Shown here: positions 40,923 to 50,216 of the stretch, piece after piece
How the letters are laid out: each line of letters opens with the position of its first letter
How positions within the stretch are numbered: the first letter of the stretch is position 1
DNA from: Buchananella felis
GTDB taxonomy: Bacteria > Actinomycetota > Actinomycetes > Actinomycetales > Actinomycetaceae
Assembly (NCBI RefSeq): GCF_041380015.1
Contig: NZ_CP159978.1
Length of the DNA: 64,000 nucleotides
Strand: one strand, 5' to 3'
Program-made: the position numbers and the translations under genes
Notes under the pieces: model-generated
The model's input: only the letters and a program-made list of their open reading frames with translations
Databases searched by the model: none
What the model was told of the DNA's origin: nothing

Positions 40923-40960
40923 CGATCAGTGCTCACAATCATCAGCGCAGGGTTGCATTC

Positions 40961-40975
40961 CACCAAATGTTGGTG
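40961..40975. promoter_or_regulatory. Perfect inverted repeat in the cas3 promoter region
   Basis: CACCAA-ATG-TTGGTG, a 6-3-6 palindrome ending 20 bp before the cas3 ATG, in the 65 bp left between the IS element's target duplication and cas3. It is a candidate operator of a cas regulator. Confidence 0.5.
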
Positions 40976-40995
40976 ATCGCGGGCACACTATTCCC

Positions 40996-43992
40996 ATGCC
41001 TTCCTCGCCAGATGCTTCCTCCACTGCCACACCTTTCCTCTCCCCCGCCGCGAGGTCGGTTTGGGCTAAGTCCGGCCATGACCCGGAAAGCACCCACTGG
41101 CTTCCTTTGTGGCTACACCTTTTGGACACGGGCGCGGTGGCGCGGCACTTGGCGTTGAACTGGTACGGCCCTACGGTGCCCGACGTCCTACAGCGGGAAT
41201 TCAAAGACTCAACGACCGGGTTAACTCCCCTGGAGGAGTTCGCCGCACTGGCCGCATGGATGGGTGCCGTACACGACATCGGTAAGGCAACCCCGGCTTT
41301 TGCGCAGAAGGTTCGGCACCTCGCCGACATCATGCACGAAAACGGGCTGCGCTCCGCCCCTATAGATGTCAACGAGCGTAGAGAAGTCCCCCACTCGATA
41401 GCCGGCGAAGTCGCCTTTTCGCGCTGGCTCCGAGACACGCAGGCTTGGAGGCTGGAGCACGTATACGGACTGGCATCCGTAATCGGCGCGCACCACGGCA
41501 TTCCTGCCTCCGAGGGAAATGTCGCCGCGATGCGTGACTCTGGGTACCGTTCTGCAGCCTTGGGGACGGACGCGTGGGAACACGCGCGTGCGGAACTGCT
41601 CTCATTCGTTTCCGACCGGGTTGGAGCACTCTCCCTCTTACCAACCTGGAAGGAGCGCAGCTGGAGCCAGCCGTTTTTGGTAGTCCTGTCCGGCCTGGTC
41701 ATAGTGGCGGACTGGCTGGCTTCCAGCAAGGTCTACTTTCCGGCGTTGCCAGAGGCGGACGACGCCGCCGCGCTACTGCCCCCTTCAGCTCACGCCGCTC
41801 GCGTTGAGGCCGCACTAAAGAAACTAGAGCTTCCATCACCGTGGCGCCCACTGGACCTGGGAGATTCGCCGGACGAGCTGCTGCAGTCGCGCTTCTCCCT
41901 TCCTAACGGTGCGCGCGCCACCGACGTGCAGGCACGAGTGGTGGAAGCGGCCCGAACAATGGAGCTTCCTGGCCTCATGGTGATTCAGGAGTCCACGGGT
42001 GGAGGAAAGACCGAGGCCGCCCTGATGGCTGCTGAGGTGTTGGCCGCCCGGACCGGCCGCTCTGGCATCTTGTTTGCACTCCCCACGCAAGCCACTACTG
42101 ACGCGATGTTCACCCGCGAGCTAGCGTGGCTGCGGCGAATTCAGGAAAACTACAGCGAGCGTGGGGCTCCGTCGAGTTACAGCGCAAACCTGCTACACGG
42201 GCGTGCGCGCCTAAACCGCGAGGCAAGGACCCTTCGCCGAACTGGATACGCGATCAGGGATCGGCTACTCGGCAGTGTGGGAGGTGAGGATGATACCTAT
42301 GCCTTCCTCCCCGCTCCCCAGGACATCGGCCGAGGCGAGCCCCTCCCGGATCTGCGGCGCGGCAAATCAGGCAGGGATTCCATTCACCCCGACCTGGCGA
42401 TCACGGCCTGGTTCAACGGCAAAAAGAAGGCGATGCTGTCGGACTTCGTTGTCACCACCGTGGACCACTTGCTGTTCGGGGCGTTGCGGTCTCCCCACCT
42501 GGCAATGCGTCACCTTGGCCTGTCCCGCAAGGTGGTGATCGTTGACGAGGTGCACTCTTACTCCACCTATATGAACGTCTACCTGGATCGTGCTCTCACC
42601 TGGCTGGCCAACTACGGGGTACCCGTTGTGCTCCTGTCGGCCACGCTATCCCAAAAGCGCTGTGGCGAGCTCGTGCACGCATACCGGCGGGGCCTCGAAA
42701 TGGCCAGTGGCAAGCGCCCGAAGCCCAAGCAAGTTGCTCCCCCCATCGAATCCGGCTTCCCCTGCTTGATCACGGCTGGAGCGAAGTCAGCTTCGGTGGC
42801 GGAAACCACCTCCACCGGCAGGAGCAGCCGCGTCCACCTTCGCCGCTTGGACCGGGGAGGCCTAGTCCCACTGTTGCTTGAAAAACTTGCCGAAGGCGGA
42901 TGCGCCCTGGTTGTTCGCAACACTGTGGGGCGCGCGCAGGAAACGTACAGGGAGTTAAAGCACGTTTTCGGTGACGAGGTAAGCCTGCATCACGCGAGAT
43001 TCACCATCTCTCACCGTCAAGAACGTGACAAGGATTTACTCCGGAAGTTCGGGCCGCCTCGCTCCAATCCGGAGCGCCCGTCACGAGCGATCATTGTCGC
43101 CACACAGGTAGTAGAGCAGTCCTTGGATGTGGACTTCGACATTTTGGTGACCGACCTGGCTCCTATCGACCTCGTACTGCAGCGGATGGGACGCCTGCAC
43201 AGGCACACTCGGCCCCGGCCTCCCAAGCTCTCCGAGCCAGTCTGCTACATCGACTATCTACCACGCTCCAGCTCCTCGGAGCCGAAGATTGAGCGGGGCT
43301 CCGAATTCATATACGGAGAAGTCGACCTGCTACTAACCGCCGCGTGCTTGAATCGACTCCTAGAGACTCGTCCACACATTTCGGTACCCGAAGACGTCCG
43401 CGATCTGATGGAGGCTGTCTACGGAGAGACTGCCTCGGTCCCACCGGCCTGGCGGACTCTCCTGGAGGAGGCTTCCGCAGCATGTCTTGCAGAACGCAAC
43501 AGCAAGACCAGCTCCGCCAGGGTATTCCTTCTGGCTGAGCCTTACGTCGGTTCGGACAGCAGCCTCAACGACTGGCTCAAATGCGCCACCATAGCTGACG
43601 AGGAAAAGGGCAAGGCCCGCGTCCGCGACGGAGAGGACTCGATTGAGGTGATCTTGTTGGATCAGCGCGTCTGCGGAGGCCAAAGGGATCTATACACACT
43701 CGCAGGTACAAATCTCCCTCCGATGCCGGTACCCACCGACCGGATTCCTGACCGCCCAGTCGTGGATGCAATGGCCCTCTCCGCCGTCCGCCTTCCTGGC
43801 GCCCTGTCCCAGGATAAAATTATCGATCTGGTCTTGAAGGACCTGGGCGAACACTTGGTGCCCTCCTGGCAGAAGGAGCAAGCGTTAGCGGGACAGCTCT
43901 TCTTGCTTCTAACCGATGGACGCGCCACGCTTGCTGGAAAGACAATGGAGTACTCGCCCGAGCTCGGGCTAATGGAGGTAGATGCCGAGTGA
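40996..43992 (+). CDS. cas3: CRISPR-associated nuclease-helicase Cas3 (type I-E)
   Basis: Recruited by Cascade to nick and degrade target DNA. The start is ATG 40996 (MPSSPDASSTATPFLSPAA); a longer frame begins inside the IS element and is not real. The HD nuclease domain is N-terminal with HDIGKATPAF (~residue 92) and a later GAHHGIP. SF2 helicase motifs follow: ESTGGGKTEAALMAA (~333), DEVHSY (~516), LLSATLSQKRCGEL, and VATQVVEQSLDVDFDILVTD with QRMGRLHRH. 998 residues, full length, no frameshift. Its stop overlaps the cse1 start. Confidence 0.96.
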   Translation: MPSSPDASSTATPFLSPAARSVWAKSGHDPESTHWLPLWLHLLDTGAVARHLALNWYGPTVPDVLQREFKDSTTGLTPLEEFAALAAWMGAVHDIGKATPAFAQKVRHLADIMHENGLRSAPIDVNERREVPHSIAGEVAFSRWLRDTQAWRLEHVYGLASVIGAHHGIPASEGNVAAMRDSGYRSAALGTDAWEHARAELLSFVSDRVGALSLLPTWKERSWSQPFLVVLSGLVIVADWLASSKVYFPALPEADDAAALLPPSAHAARVEAALKKLELPSPWRPLDLGDSPDELLQSRFSLPNGARATDVQARVVEAARTMELPGLMVIQESTGGGKTEAALMAAEVLAARTGRSGILFALPTQATTDAMFTRELAWLRRIQENYSERGAPSSYSANLLHGRARLNREARTLRRTGYAIRDRLLGSVGGEDDTYAFLPAPQDIGRGEPLPDLRRGKSGRDSIHPDLAITAWFNGKKKAMLSDFVVTTVDHLLFGALRSPHLAMRHLGLSRKVVIVDEVHSYSTYMNVYLDRALTWLANYGVPVVLLSATLSQKRCGELVHAYRRGLEMASGKRPKPKQVAPPIESGFPCLITAGAKSASVAETTSTGRSSRVHLRRLDRGGLVPLLLEKLAEGGCALVVRNTVGRAQETYRELKHVFGDEVSLHHARFTISHRQERDKDLLRKFGPPRSNPERPSRAIIVATQVVEQSLDVDFDILVTDLAPIDLVLQRMGRLHRHTRPRPPKLSEPVCYIDYLPRSSSSEPKIERGSEFIYGEVDLLLTAACLNRLLETRPHISVPEDVRDLMEAVYGETASVPPAWRTLLEEASAACLAERNSKTSSARVFLLAEPYVGSDSSLNDWLKCATIADEEKGKARVRDGEDSIEVILLDQRVCGGQRDLYTLAGTNLPPMPVPTDRIPDRPVVDAMALSAVRLPGALSQDKIIDLVLKDLGEHLVPSWQKEQALAGQLFLLLTDGRATLAGKTMEYSPELGLMEVDAE

Positions 43993-45641
43993 GTTCGTCG
44001 TTCAACCTGTTAGATAAAGCGTGGATGCGGGTGACGCTCAAAGACGGGAGCACCCAAGAGCTCTCACTTCTCGAGGTATTCAGGCAAGCGGAGAAAATCC
44101 GGGCAATCACCGGAGAAATGGCCAGCCAGGACGCCGCGCTCCTCCGCCTCCTGCTGGCGATTTGCCACCGCGCTCTCAACGGTCCCTTTGACCTTTCCGA
44201 ATGGAAGCGTGCTTGGGGATCCCCCCAGGTGCTCATTGACGCCGCGTGCGAGTACCTCGAGCATCACCGCCACCGGTTCGACGTCCGCGACCCCCAGGTG
44301 CCTTTCTTCCAGGTGGCCGGCATCCGCACCAAGTCCGGCGGCACCTCTGGGCTGGAAAAGCTGATCGCAGATGTCCCGAATGGGCAGCCGTTCTTCACAA
44401 CGCGTCGTGGCCGTGGGGTTGAGACCCTCACCTGGGCCGAGGCCTCCCGCTGGCTGGTTCACGTACATGCCTATGACCCGTCGGGAATTCGCAGCGGTGC
44501 GGAAGGGGACCCTTCCGTGAAGGGCGGCAAGGGCTACCCCATTGGCCCAGGCTGGACGGGCCAGATCGGACTCGTCTACGTAGAGGGGGAGAATCTGGCT
44601 CAGACGCTCCTTTTGAACACGGTTGTCTGCTACGAAGTCGACGAGCTTCGGGACGTAGATACTGATGCAGACCTGCCCCCGTGGGAACGCGATCCCGACG
44701 GGCCGGCAGGCGCCGCCACGCTTGAACCAACAGGGCCTGTGTCCTGCTACACCTGGCAGACTCGCCGAGTGCTGCTGCACGGTGACGACGAACGCGTGCA
44801 CGGGCTATTCCTGGGCAACGGTGACCGGGCGACTCCGCAGAACCGATTCAGCGTGGAGCCCATGACGGCTTGGCGCTACTCGGAACCTCAAACCAAGAAA
44901 CGCAAGGGCGAAGACACCTACATGCCCCGAAAGCACAGCAAGGAGCAAGCATTCTGGCGCGGACTGCCTTCGCTCGTGGCCCAGTTGAGCCCTCCCGTGG
45001 GAGGCAAGGATGGGATACCGCGCTTCCGCATCCCGGCCGTTCTGCACTTCTACCAGCGCCTCATGGCAAGGGGCATAGTGCCTTCAACGGGATTGATCAA
45101 GGTACACGCCACTGGGCTTGAGTACGGCAGCAACGAAGCTGTTATTGACGAAATGATCGATGACACTTTGGAGCTACCCGCCAAGCTGGTTCCGCCCGAC
45201 TCCCCCTTGGTTGCATACGTGCACGATGCGATGAAGGAGGCCGACCTGGCCGCGTTCGCCGTGCGAAACCTGAGTGCCAACCTTCATAGGGCAGCTGGGG
45301 CAGAGCCCGGCGCTGCCGCCGACATCGCAGAAGACACCCGCGCGGCGGTGTATGCAGTTTTGGACGCGGAGTTTCCTAGGTGGTTGGCAACGCTCGCGGA
45401 CTACGACCCCGAAGCAGCGCGTAAAGCCTGGCGTCGCTTCCTTTACTCGGAGGCTGCCAGGCAGAGCAAAAGCCTGATCGCTGGGCTCCCCCCTACGGCG
45501 TTCAGCGGACGTGGGAATGGAGAAAAGCACATGGATGTGGGCAAGGCCCTAGCGTTCTTCAATGCAGCGATGCGTAGCGGTATCCCCTACCCGGACTCAA
45601 CCGATACTGCCAAAACCGAGAGAGATAGGACCACGGCATGA
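43989..45641 (+). CDS. cse1: Cascade large subunit Cse1/CasA (Cas8e)
   Basis: Recognises the PAM and recruits Cas3 in the type I-E Cascade complex. GTG 43989 overlaps the cas3 stop (GTGA), with GGAGG upstream. The family start FNLLDKAWMRVTLKDGSTQELSLLE is characteristic, as are LLAICHRAL, VPFFQVAGI, KGYPIGPGWTGQIGLVYVEG and a C-terminal helical bundle. 550 residues, normal length. Its stop overlaps the cse2 ATG (ATGA). Confidence 0.95.
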   Translation: MSSSFNLLDKAWMRVTLKDGSTQELSLLEVFRQAEKIRAITGEMASQDAALLRLLLAICHRALNGPFDLSEWKRAWGSPQVLIDAACEYLEHHRHRFDVRDPQVPFFQVAGIRTKSGGTSGLEKLIADVPNGQPFFTTRRGRGVETLTWAEASRWLVHVHAYDPSGIRSGAEGDPSVKGGKGYPIGPGWTGQIGLVYVEGENLAQTLLLNTVVCYEVDELRDVDTDADLPPWERDPDGPAGAATLEPTGPVSCYTWQTRRVLLHGDDERVHGLFLGNGDRATPQNRFSVEPMTAWRYSEPQTKKRKGEDTYMPRKHSKEQAFWRGLPSLVAQLSPPVGGKDGIPRFRIPAVLHFYQRLMARGIVPSTGLIKVHATGLEYGSNEAVIDEMIDDTLELPAKLVPPDSPLVAYVHDAMKEADLAAFAVRNLSANLHRAAGAEPGAAADIAEDTRAAVYAVLDAEFPRWLATLADYDPEAARKAWRRFLYSEAARQSKSLIAGLPPTAFSGRGNGEKHMDVGKALAFFNAAMRSGIPYPDSTDTAKTERDRTTA

Positions 45642-46321
45642 CGACCACTGAAGCGAACACGGCCACTGCGACTCAACCTGACGCCGCGCCGCGCAAGGGT
45701 CGAAAGCGGTTGAATTCTCCGGCCGTTGCCGCCGTCCAGGCGGTCCTCGAGAGCCAGAACGACCTCCAGTCGCGCTACTTGCGCGAGGACTCTCGAGCGC
45801 GCGCTGAACTAGCTCACCTGAGAAAGGGGGCTGGCCGGCAACCGGGTGAGGATCCCGCTATCTGGCACCTAACCTCCCTGGAGGTTCCGCCCTACGTTGG
45901 AGACTCGCCCACACGGGAGGAAATTGCGGTGCACACGGCTCTCACGTTGTACGCGATTCATCAGCAGTCAAAGGATGCGCCAATGCACCAACGGGGACGA
46001 GGGCTGGGGCACGCCGCCAGAGCCCTGGTTGGAACTGGCGAGGAAGCTAACGAGTCTTTTAGGAAGCGGTTCAACGCCCTGGTCACCTCATCCACCATCA
46101 CCGAGCTTCGGCACCACCTACGGACGTTCGTATCGCTCCTGCGCTCTCACGAAATTCCGCTCGATTACGCGCTGTTAACTGGAGACGTCGTCCAGTTCCA
46201 GCGCCCCGGCGGGGCCAGTACCGTCCGGCTGCACTGGGCACGCGAATTCGCCGCCCTCTCTTCCTTAACTCCCTCCGCTGCTTCTTCCCCGTCCGCCCCG
46301 ACTACCGAAATGGAGAACTGA
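45638..46321 (+). CDS. cse2: Cascade small subunit Cse2/CasB (Cas11)
   Basis: Helical small subunit, two copies per Cascade, stabilising the R-loop. ATG 45638 overlaps cse1. The first ~30 residues (TEANTATATQPDAAPRKGRK) are low in complexity. The family core is seen in RAELAHLRKGAGRQPGEDPAIW, VHTALTLYAIHQQ, MHQRGRGLGHAARALV and RKRFNALVTSSTITELRHHL. 227 residues, a little longer than the E. coli protein because of extra sequence at both termini. Confidence 0.94.
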   Translation: MTTTEANTATATQPDAAPRKGRKRLNSPAVAAVQAVLESQNDLQSRYLREDSRARAELAHLRKGAGRQPGEDPAIWHLTSLEVPPYVGDSPTREEIAVHTALTLYAIHQQSKDAPMHQRGRGLGHAARALVGTGEEANESFRKRFNALVTSSTITELRHHLRTFVSLLRSHEIPLDYALLTGDVVQFQRPGGASTVRLHWAREFAALSSLTPSAASSPSAPTTEMEN

Positions 46322-46322
46322 C

Positions 46323-47453
46323 ATGACCACCTTTGTTGACCTGCACATCCTCCAGAACCTGCCGCCTTCGTGTGTGAACCGCGACGATTCCGGTTCGCCT
46401 AAGACTGCGGTCTACGGAGGGGTGCGCCGCCTGCGGGTCTCCTCCCAGTCGTGGAAGCGCGCGGTAAGGAAGTTCTTTGAGACCCGTCTCGACAAGACTG
46501 ACCTTGGTACCCGGTCAAAGCAGGTCGTCGATTTGCTGGCCGCTCGCATTGGTGAGCTCGCTCCGGACCTGGAGGCGAACACGGCGATTGAGTTGGCAAA
46601 GGCGGTGTTCGAGGCCGCCAAGATCAAGGTGGCGCCGCCGAAGAAGAATCCTGAGGGGACGCCCGAGTCTGGTTACTTGCTGTTCCTTTCTCCGTCTCAA
46701 CTTGACCGGCTGGCGCACGTGGCCATTACGGCTGCAAAGCAGGACGGGAAGGTGGACGCCAAGATGGCCAAGAGCATCTTCAAGGAGGACCACGCGATCG
46801 ACATGGCTTTGTTCGGTCGCATGGTGGCGGAAGACGCAGATCTGAATATCGACGCTGCCTGCCAGGTTGCCCACGCGATTTCCACGCACCCAGTGGAGAC
46901 AGAATTCGACTTCTTCACAGCGGTGGACGACGCCAAGGAAGGCTCTAACGCCGAGGATGCCGGCGCGGGTATGGTGGGTACGGTCGAATTCGCCTCAGCC
47001 ACGGTCTACCGCTACGCGACGGTGAATCTGGACATGCTGAAGGAAAACCTGGGTAGTTCCGAGGCCGCACTGCGCGCACTTGATTCCTTCATCGACGGTT
47101 TCGCCCTCGCGATGCCGACCGGGAAGCAGAACAGCTTCGCTAACCGCACACTGCCGCACCTCGTGTCTGTCTGCGTGCGTACGGACCAGCCGGTCTCTCT
47201 GGCCGGCGCTTTTGAGGAACCGGTGAAGGCGGACGCAACGGCTGGCTATCTGGGCCGTTCGGTAAAGCGCCTGGCAGAGCACGCAGCGGCGACCGAAAGG
47301 GAATTTGGTCTCCGTCCCGTAGCCAGCTTTGTGGCCGGTCTGGCTGACCAGGAAACCACATCCGCTCTAGGTACCCACGTCGGCTTCGGGGAGATGGCTG
47401 GCAAGGTTCGAGCCGTCGTTTCGCCGCTTTTGGGCGAGGAGGAGCCCGCCTGA
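46323..47453 (+). CDS. cas7e: Cascade backbone protein Cas7e/CasC
   Basis: Forms the six-subunit backbone along the crRNA. The start is clear (ATG 46323, two bases after the cse2 stop). The N-terminal FVDLHILQNLPPSCVNRDDSG and the RAMP-type VSSQSWKRAVRKFF are family hallmarks; later VEFDFFTAVDD-like text (VETEFDFFTAVDDA), GMVGTVEFASATVYRYATVN and TGKQNSFANRTLP complete the match. 376 residues, normal. Confidence 0.96.
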   Translation: MTTFVDLHILQNLPPSCVNRDDSGSPKTAVYGGVRRLRVSSQSWKRAVRKFFETRLDKTDLGTRSKQVVDLLAARIGELAPDLEANTAIELAKAVFEAAKIKVAPPKKNPEGTPESGYLLFLSPSQLDRLAHVAITAAKQDGKVDAKMAKSIFKEDHAIDMALFGRMVAEDADLNIDAACQVAHAISTHPVETEFDFFTAVDDAKEGSNAEDAGAGMVGTVEFASATVYRYATVNLDMLKENLGSSEAALRALDSFIDGFALAMPTGKQNSFANRTLPHLVSVCVRTDQPVSLAGAFEEPVKADATAGYLGRSVKRLAEHAAATEREFGLRPVASFVAGLADQETTSALGTHVGFGEMAGKVRAVVSPLLGEEEPA

Positions 47454-48172
47454 TGACCACCTTGCTCCTGCATCTTGCGGGCCCACTGCAATCGTGGGGG
47501 GTGAAATCGCGTTTCGCGGTGCGCGGCACCGAGCTTGCCCCTACCAAGAGCGGCATCATCGGCTTGCTCGCGGCTGCCTTGGGACGCCGTCGCACCGATC
47601 CGTTGGAGGACCTGCTGCGGCTTCGGTTCGGTGTGCGAATAGACCAGCCTGGCAGGGTGATCCGGGATTTCCACACCGCTCACGACCGCAAGGGGCAAGC
47701 GATGCCGATTTCTGACAGGTATTACTTGTCCGACGCCGTCTTTCTTGCCGGTATTGAGGGAGATGCCGAGCTCTTGCATGGCCTGGATGAGGCTGTGCGC
47801 AACCCCCGATTCCCTCTCTACCTGGGACGACGCTCATGCCCGCCCAGCCGCCCGATTTCGCTCGGCCCAAAAGACGGCGACCTACACACCGTTCTGACGG
47901 CTGAGCAGTGGAGGGCATCCGAGTGGTTCATGAAGGCAAAGAAATCCATCGTTGCCGAGATCTTGCTCGACAAGGCAGCAGTTTCTGAGGAGGGCAGTGT
48001 TGGCGACGTCCGCACTACCCGGGACGTCCCACTATCGTTCGATCCGGAGCAAAGGAACTACGGCTTTCGCGAAGTGAAGCGTTTAACGGTGCTTCTCGGG
48101 GCAAAGGATGCAGACCCGCACGACCCGATGGCGGTGGTGGAGGAGGCTAACGATGTACCTCTCCAAGGTTGA
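47453..48172 (+). CDS. cas5e: Cascade subunit Cas5e/CasD
   Basis: Binds the 5' handle of the crRNA. ATG 47453 overlaps the cas7e stop. The RAMP start MTTLLLHLAGPLQSWGVKSRF is diagnostic for Cas5e, with TKSGIIGLLAAALGRRR and SDAVFLAGIEG following, and YLGRRSCPPSRPI near the middle. 239 residues. Its last 20 bp overlap the start of cas6e. Confidence 0.95.
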   Translation: MTTLLLHLAGPLQSWGVKSRFAVRGTELAPTKSGIIGLLAAALGRRRTDPLEDLLRLRFGVRIDQPGRVIRDFHTAHDRKGQAMPISDRYYLSDAVFLAGIEGDAELLHGLDEAVRNPRFPLYLGRRSCPPSRPISLGPKDGDLHTVLTAEQWRASEWFMKAKKSIVAEILLDKAAVSEEGSVGDVRTTRDVPLSFDPEQRNYGFREVKRLTVLLGAKDADPHDPMAVVEEANDVPLQG

Positions 48173-48839
48173 GATTGACCCGCGCCGAAGGCTTGCGCGG
48201 AAGTTCCTCGGTTCACCTCAGGCGATGCATGCCGTTGTTGCCAAAGCTGCAGGAGCAACAGAACGGGACGTCGAGGGGCGGGTGCTCTGGCGAATTGACC
48301 GCAGCTTCTCGGACACCCTTCTCTACATCCTTTCTCCGCAGGCACCGGACTGCTCCCAACTTGAGCAGGAGGCTGGTGTGGTGGGGAGTGTGACCCGCAC
48401 GCTCGACTACCGCCCGTTCCTGGACAGGCTGGCAAATGGACAGGAATGGAGTTTCCGCTTGACCGCCAACCCAGCACGCGCCGTTGCGCAGGGCCCAAAC
48501 AAGCGGAGCAAGGTGGTAGGCCACGTCACCGTGGAGGAACAGCGGGAGTGGCTGACTACGCGAGCGCAACAGCACGGATTCGAACTGTTGACCGTTGCCG
48601 GAGTTGAGCCAGACTCTCCGGATGTAACGGCCTCGGTAGTTAGACGGGAAAAACCTGTGTTCCGCCGTAACCGAGCCGACGGAGGCAGAGACACCGTGAC
48701 AATCAACAAGGTGGTCTTCGAAGGGGTTCTCCGCGTCACAGACGCGGACCCTTTCAGGCGTGTGCTGATCAAAGGCCTGGGGCGGTCCAAGGCCTACGGT
48801 TGCGGGCTATTAACACTGGCAAGGCCATCACAGGCATAG
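48153..48839 (+). CDS. cas6e: CRISPR RNA endonuclease Cas6e/CasE
   Basis: Cuts pre-crRNA at the repeat hairpin. The start is ATG 48153 (MYLSKVEIDPRRRLARKFL) with GGAGG seven bases upstream; a longer frame from 48108 is not supported. The conserved catalytic histidine is visible in SPQAMHAVV (residue ~26). Also visible: LWRIDRSFSDTLLYILSPQ, FRLTANPARAV and the C-terminal G-rich loop GLGRSKAYGCGLLTLA. 228 residues, normal. Confidence 0.95.
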   Translation: MYLSKVEIDPRRRLARKFLGSPQAMHAVVAKAAGATERDVEGRVLWRIDRSFSDTLLYILSPQAPDCSQLEQEAGVVGSVTRTLDYRPFLDRLANGQEWSFRLTANPARAVAQGPNKRSKVVGHVTVEEQREWLTTRAQQHGFELLTVAGVEPDSPDVTASVVRREKPVFRRNRADGGRDTVTINKVVFEGVLRVTDADPFRRVLIKGLGRSKAYGCGLLTLARPSQA

Positions 48840-48842
48840 ATC

Positions 48843-49775
48843 ATGTCCAGGCTGCTTCCCGTCCCGGTCACGGCACTTCCTAGGGTGCAAGATCGCTCGT
48901 CGTTCCTCTACCTAGAGCATTGCGTAGTTCATCGGGAGGATGGTGCCCTGACCGCCCGCAACGATCAGGGCACCATTCGCGTGCCCGCTGCGTCGCTGAT
49001 CGCTGTCCTGCTTGGGCCAGGAACTACTGTGAGCCATCAGGCGATGGCGCTGCTGGGAGAATGTGGCACCACCGCAGTGTGGGTGGGCGAGAGGGGCGTG
49101 CGCTACTACGCGCATGGGCGTTCGCTCGCCACCTCCACCCACCTGCTCGTCGAACAGGCCGCGCGTGTCTCCTCGCCTCAAAAGAGGTTGAAAGTGGCAC
49201 GCGCCATGTACTGCATGAGATTCGCCGGGGAGGACGTCGGCGGCCTAACCATGCAGCAACTGCGCGGCCGCGAAGGGGCACGCGTCAGGAAGATCTACCG
49301 GGAGCACTCCCGGCGCACCGGTGTACCGTGGCGCGGGCGGGACTACAAGCTGAACGATTTCGAGGACTCGGACCCGATCAATCAGGCGCTCTCTGCCGCG
49401 AACGCCGCGCTGTATGGCGTGGTCCACGGAGTGATCGTTGCCCTGGGATGCTCGCCAGGGTTGGGCATTGTCCACGCTGGGCACGAGCGGGCGTTCGTCT
49501 ACGACATCGCCGATCTTTACAAGGCAGAGGTATCCATTCCCATTGCCTTTGACGTCGTCGCAGAGGGAATGCAAGACCTTGTCGGAACAGTGAGGAGGAG
49601 AGTCAGGGACCGGATCTTTGAAGCAAGAATCATCGAACGATGCGTTAGTGATATTCGCCTTCTGCTAGGCGCAGAGGAATCGGAAGGCCAAGCCGTCAAT
49701 GTCGTGTCTCTGTGGGACTACCAACGACACCTGATAGAAGGCGGGCGCAATTTCGAGGAGGCTGAGGGATGGTAG
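48843..49775 (+). CDS. cas1: CRISPR integrase Cas1 (type I-E)
   Basis: Catalytic integrase subunit for spacer acquisition. ATG 48843, three bases past cas6e. Type I-E Cas1 phrases: RLLPVPVTALPRVQDRSSFLYLEH, TTVSHQAMALLGECGTTAVWVG, and the metal-binding histidine and aspartate in LGIVHAGHERAFVYDIADLYK. 310 residues, normal. It overlaps cas2 by a few bases, so the Cas1-Cas2 complex is co-translated. Confidence 0.96.
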   Translation: MSRLLPVPVTALPRVQDRSSFLYLEHCVVHREDGALTARNDQGTIRVPAASLIAVLLGPGTTVSHQAMALLGECGTTAVWVGERGVRYYAHGRSLATSTHLLVEQAARVSSPQKRLKVARAMYCMRFAGEDVGGLTMQQLRGREGARVRKIYREHSRRTGVPWRGRDYKLNDFEDSDPINQALSAANAALYGVVHGVIVALGCSPGLGIVHAGHERAFVYDIADLYKAEVSIPIAFDVVAEGMQDLVGTVRRRVRDRIFEARIIERCVSDIRLLLGAEESEGQAVNVVSLWDYQRHLIEGGRNFEEAEGW

Positions 49776-50161
49776 TTCTGCTCCTATCCGCAGCTCCCGC
49801 TGGGCTACGTGGAGCGCTGACTCGCTGGATGATGGAGCTAACCGCGGGCGTATTCGTGGGAAATCTCAGTACGCGAGTTAGGGAGCAAGTCTGGGAACTG
49901 GTGGCCCAGAACCTTGGCCAAGGTCGGGCTCTCTTGCTGTGGTCCACCCGTTGCGAACAAGGATTCGAGGTCGCATCGCTAGGCCACGAACGGATCCCTA
50001 CAGACGTTGACGGGTTCTTGGTACTGCTTGAGCCATACAGGGACAAGGCCAGCTCCAACAGGATTCCGGGCAGCATGCCAGCTCCGAACGAGGCGTGGTC
50101 CATCGCCGCGCGCAGACGGAAATTCCGCAGCGCCACCGAACGGGCATTAGGTAGCCAGTAA
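49769..50161 (+). CDS. cas2: CRISPR integrase Cas2 (type I-E)
   Basis: Structural subunit of the Cas1-Cas2 integrase. ATG 49769 overlaps cas1. The Cas2e start MVVLLLSAAPAGLRGALTRWM and VFVGNLSTRVREQVWELV are diagnostic. 130 residues; the C-terminal ~35 (SNRIPGSMPAPNEAWSIAAR and on) extend past the ferredoxin-like core, within the range seen in Cas2e. The stop lies 55 bp before the first CRISPR repeat. Confidence 0.94.
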   Translation: MVVLLLSAAPAGLRGALTRWMMELTAGVFVGNLSTRVREQVWELVAQNLGQGRALLLWSTRCEQGFEVASLGHERIPTDVDGFLVLLEPYRDKASSNRIPGSMPAPNEAWSIAARRRKFRSATERALGSQ

Positions 50162-50216
50162 AGGAAAATACTGCAGCGTTTAGAAACACTCGTTGAGATC
50201 TCAAGGATTTCCATGT
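50162..50216 (+). promoter_or_regulatory. CRISPR leader
   Basis: Only 55 bp separate cas2 from the first repeat. This stretch is AT-richer than its surroundings and contains a perfect 12-bp palindrome, TTGAGATCTCAA (50193-50204), 12 bp before the repeat. Repeat orientation (ending GGGGATGATCC) puts the leader here. Confidence 0.7.

Noticed and set aside
40909..40995. 29-codon upstream extension of cas3
   Set aside because: It begins inside the IS inverted repeat, so it is created by the insertion; ATG 40996 matches the expected start.
48108..48152. 15-codon upstream extension of cas6e
   Set aside because: Lies in cas5e coding sequence with no ribosome site; ATG 48153 has GGAGG.
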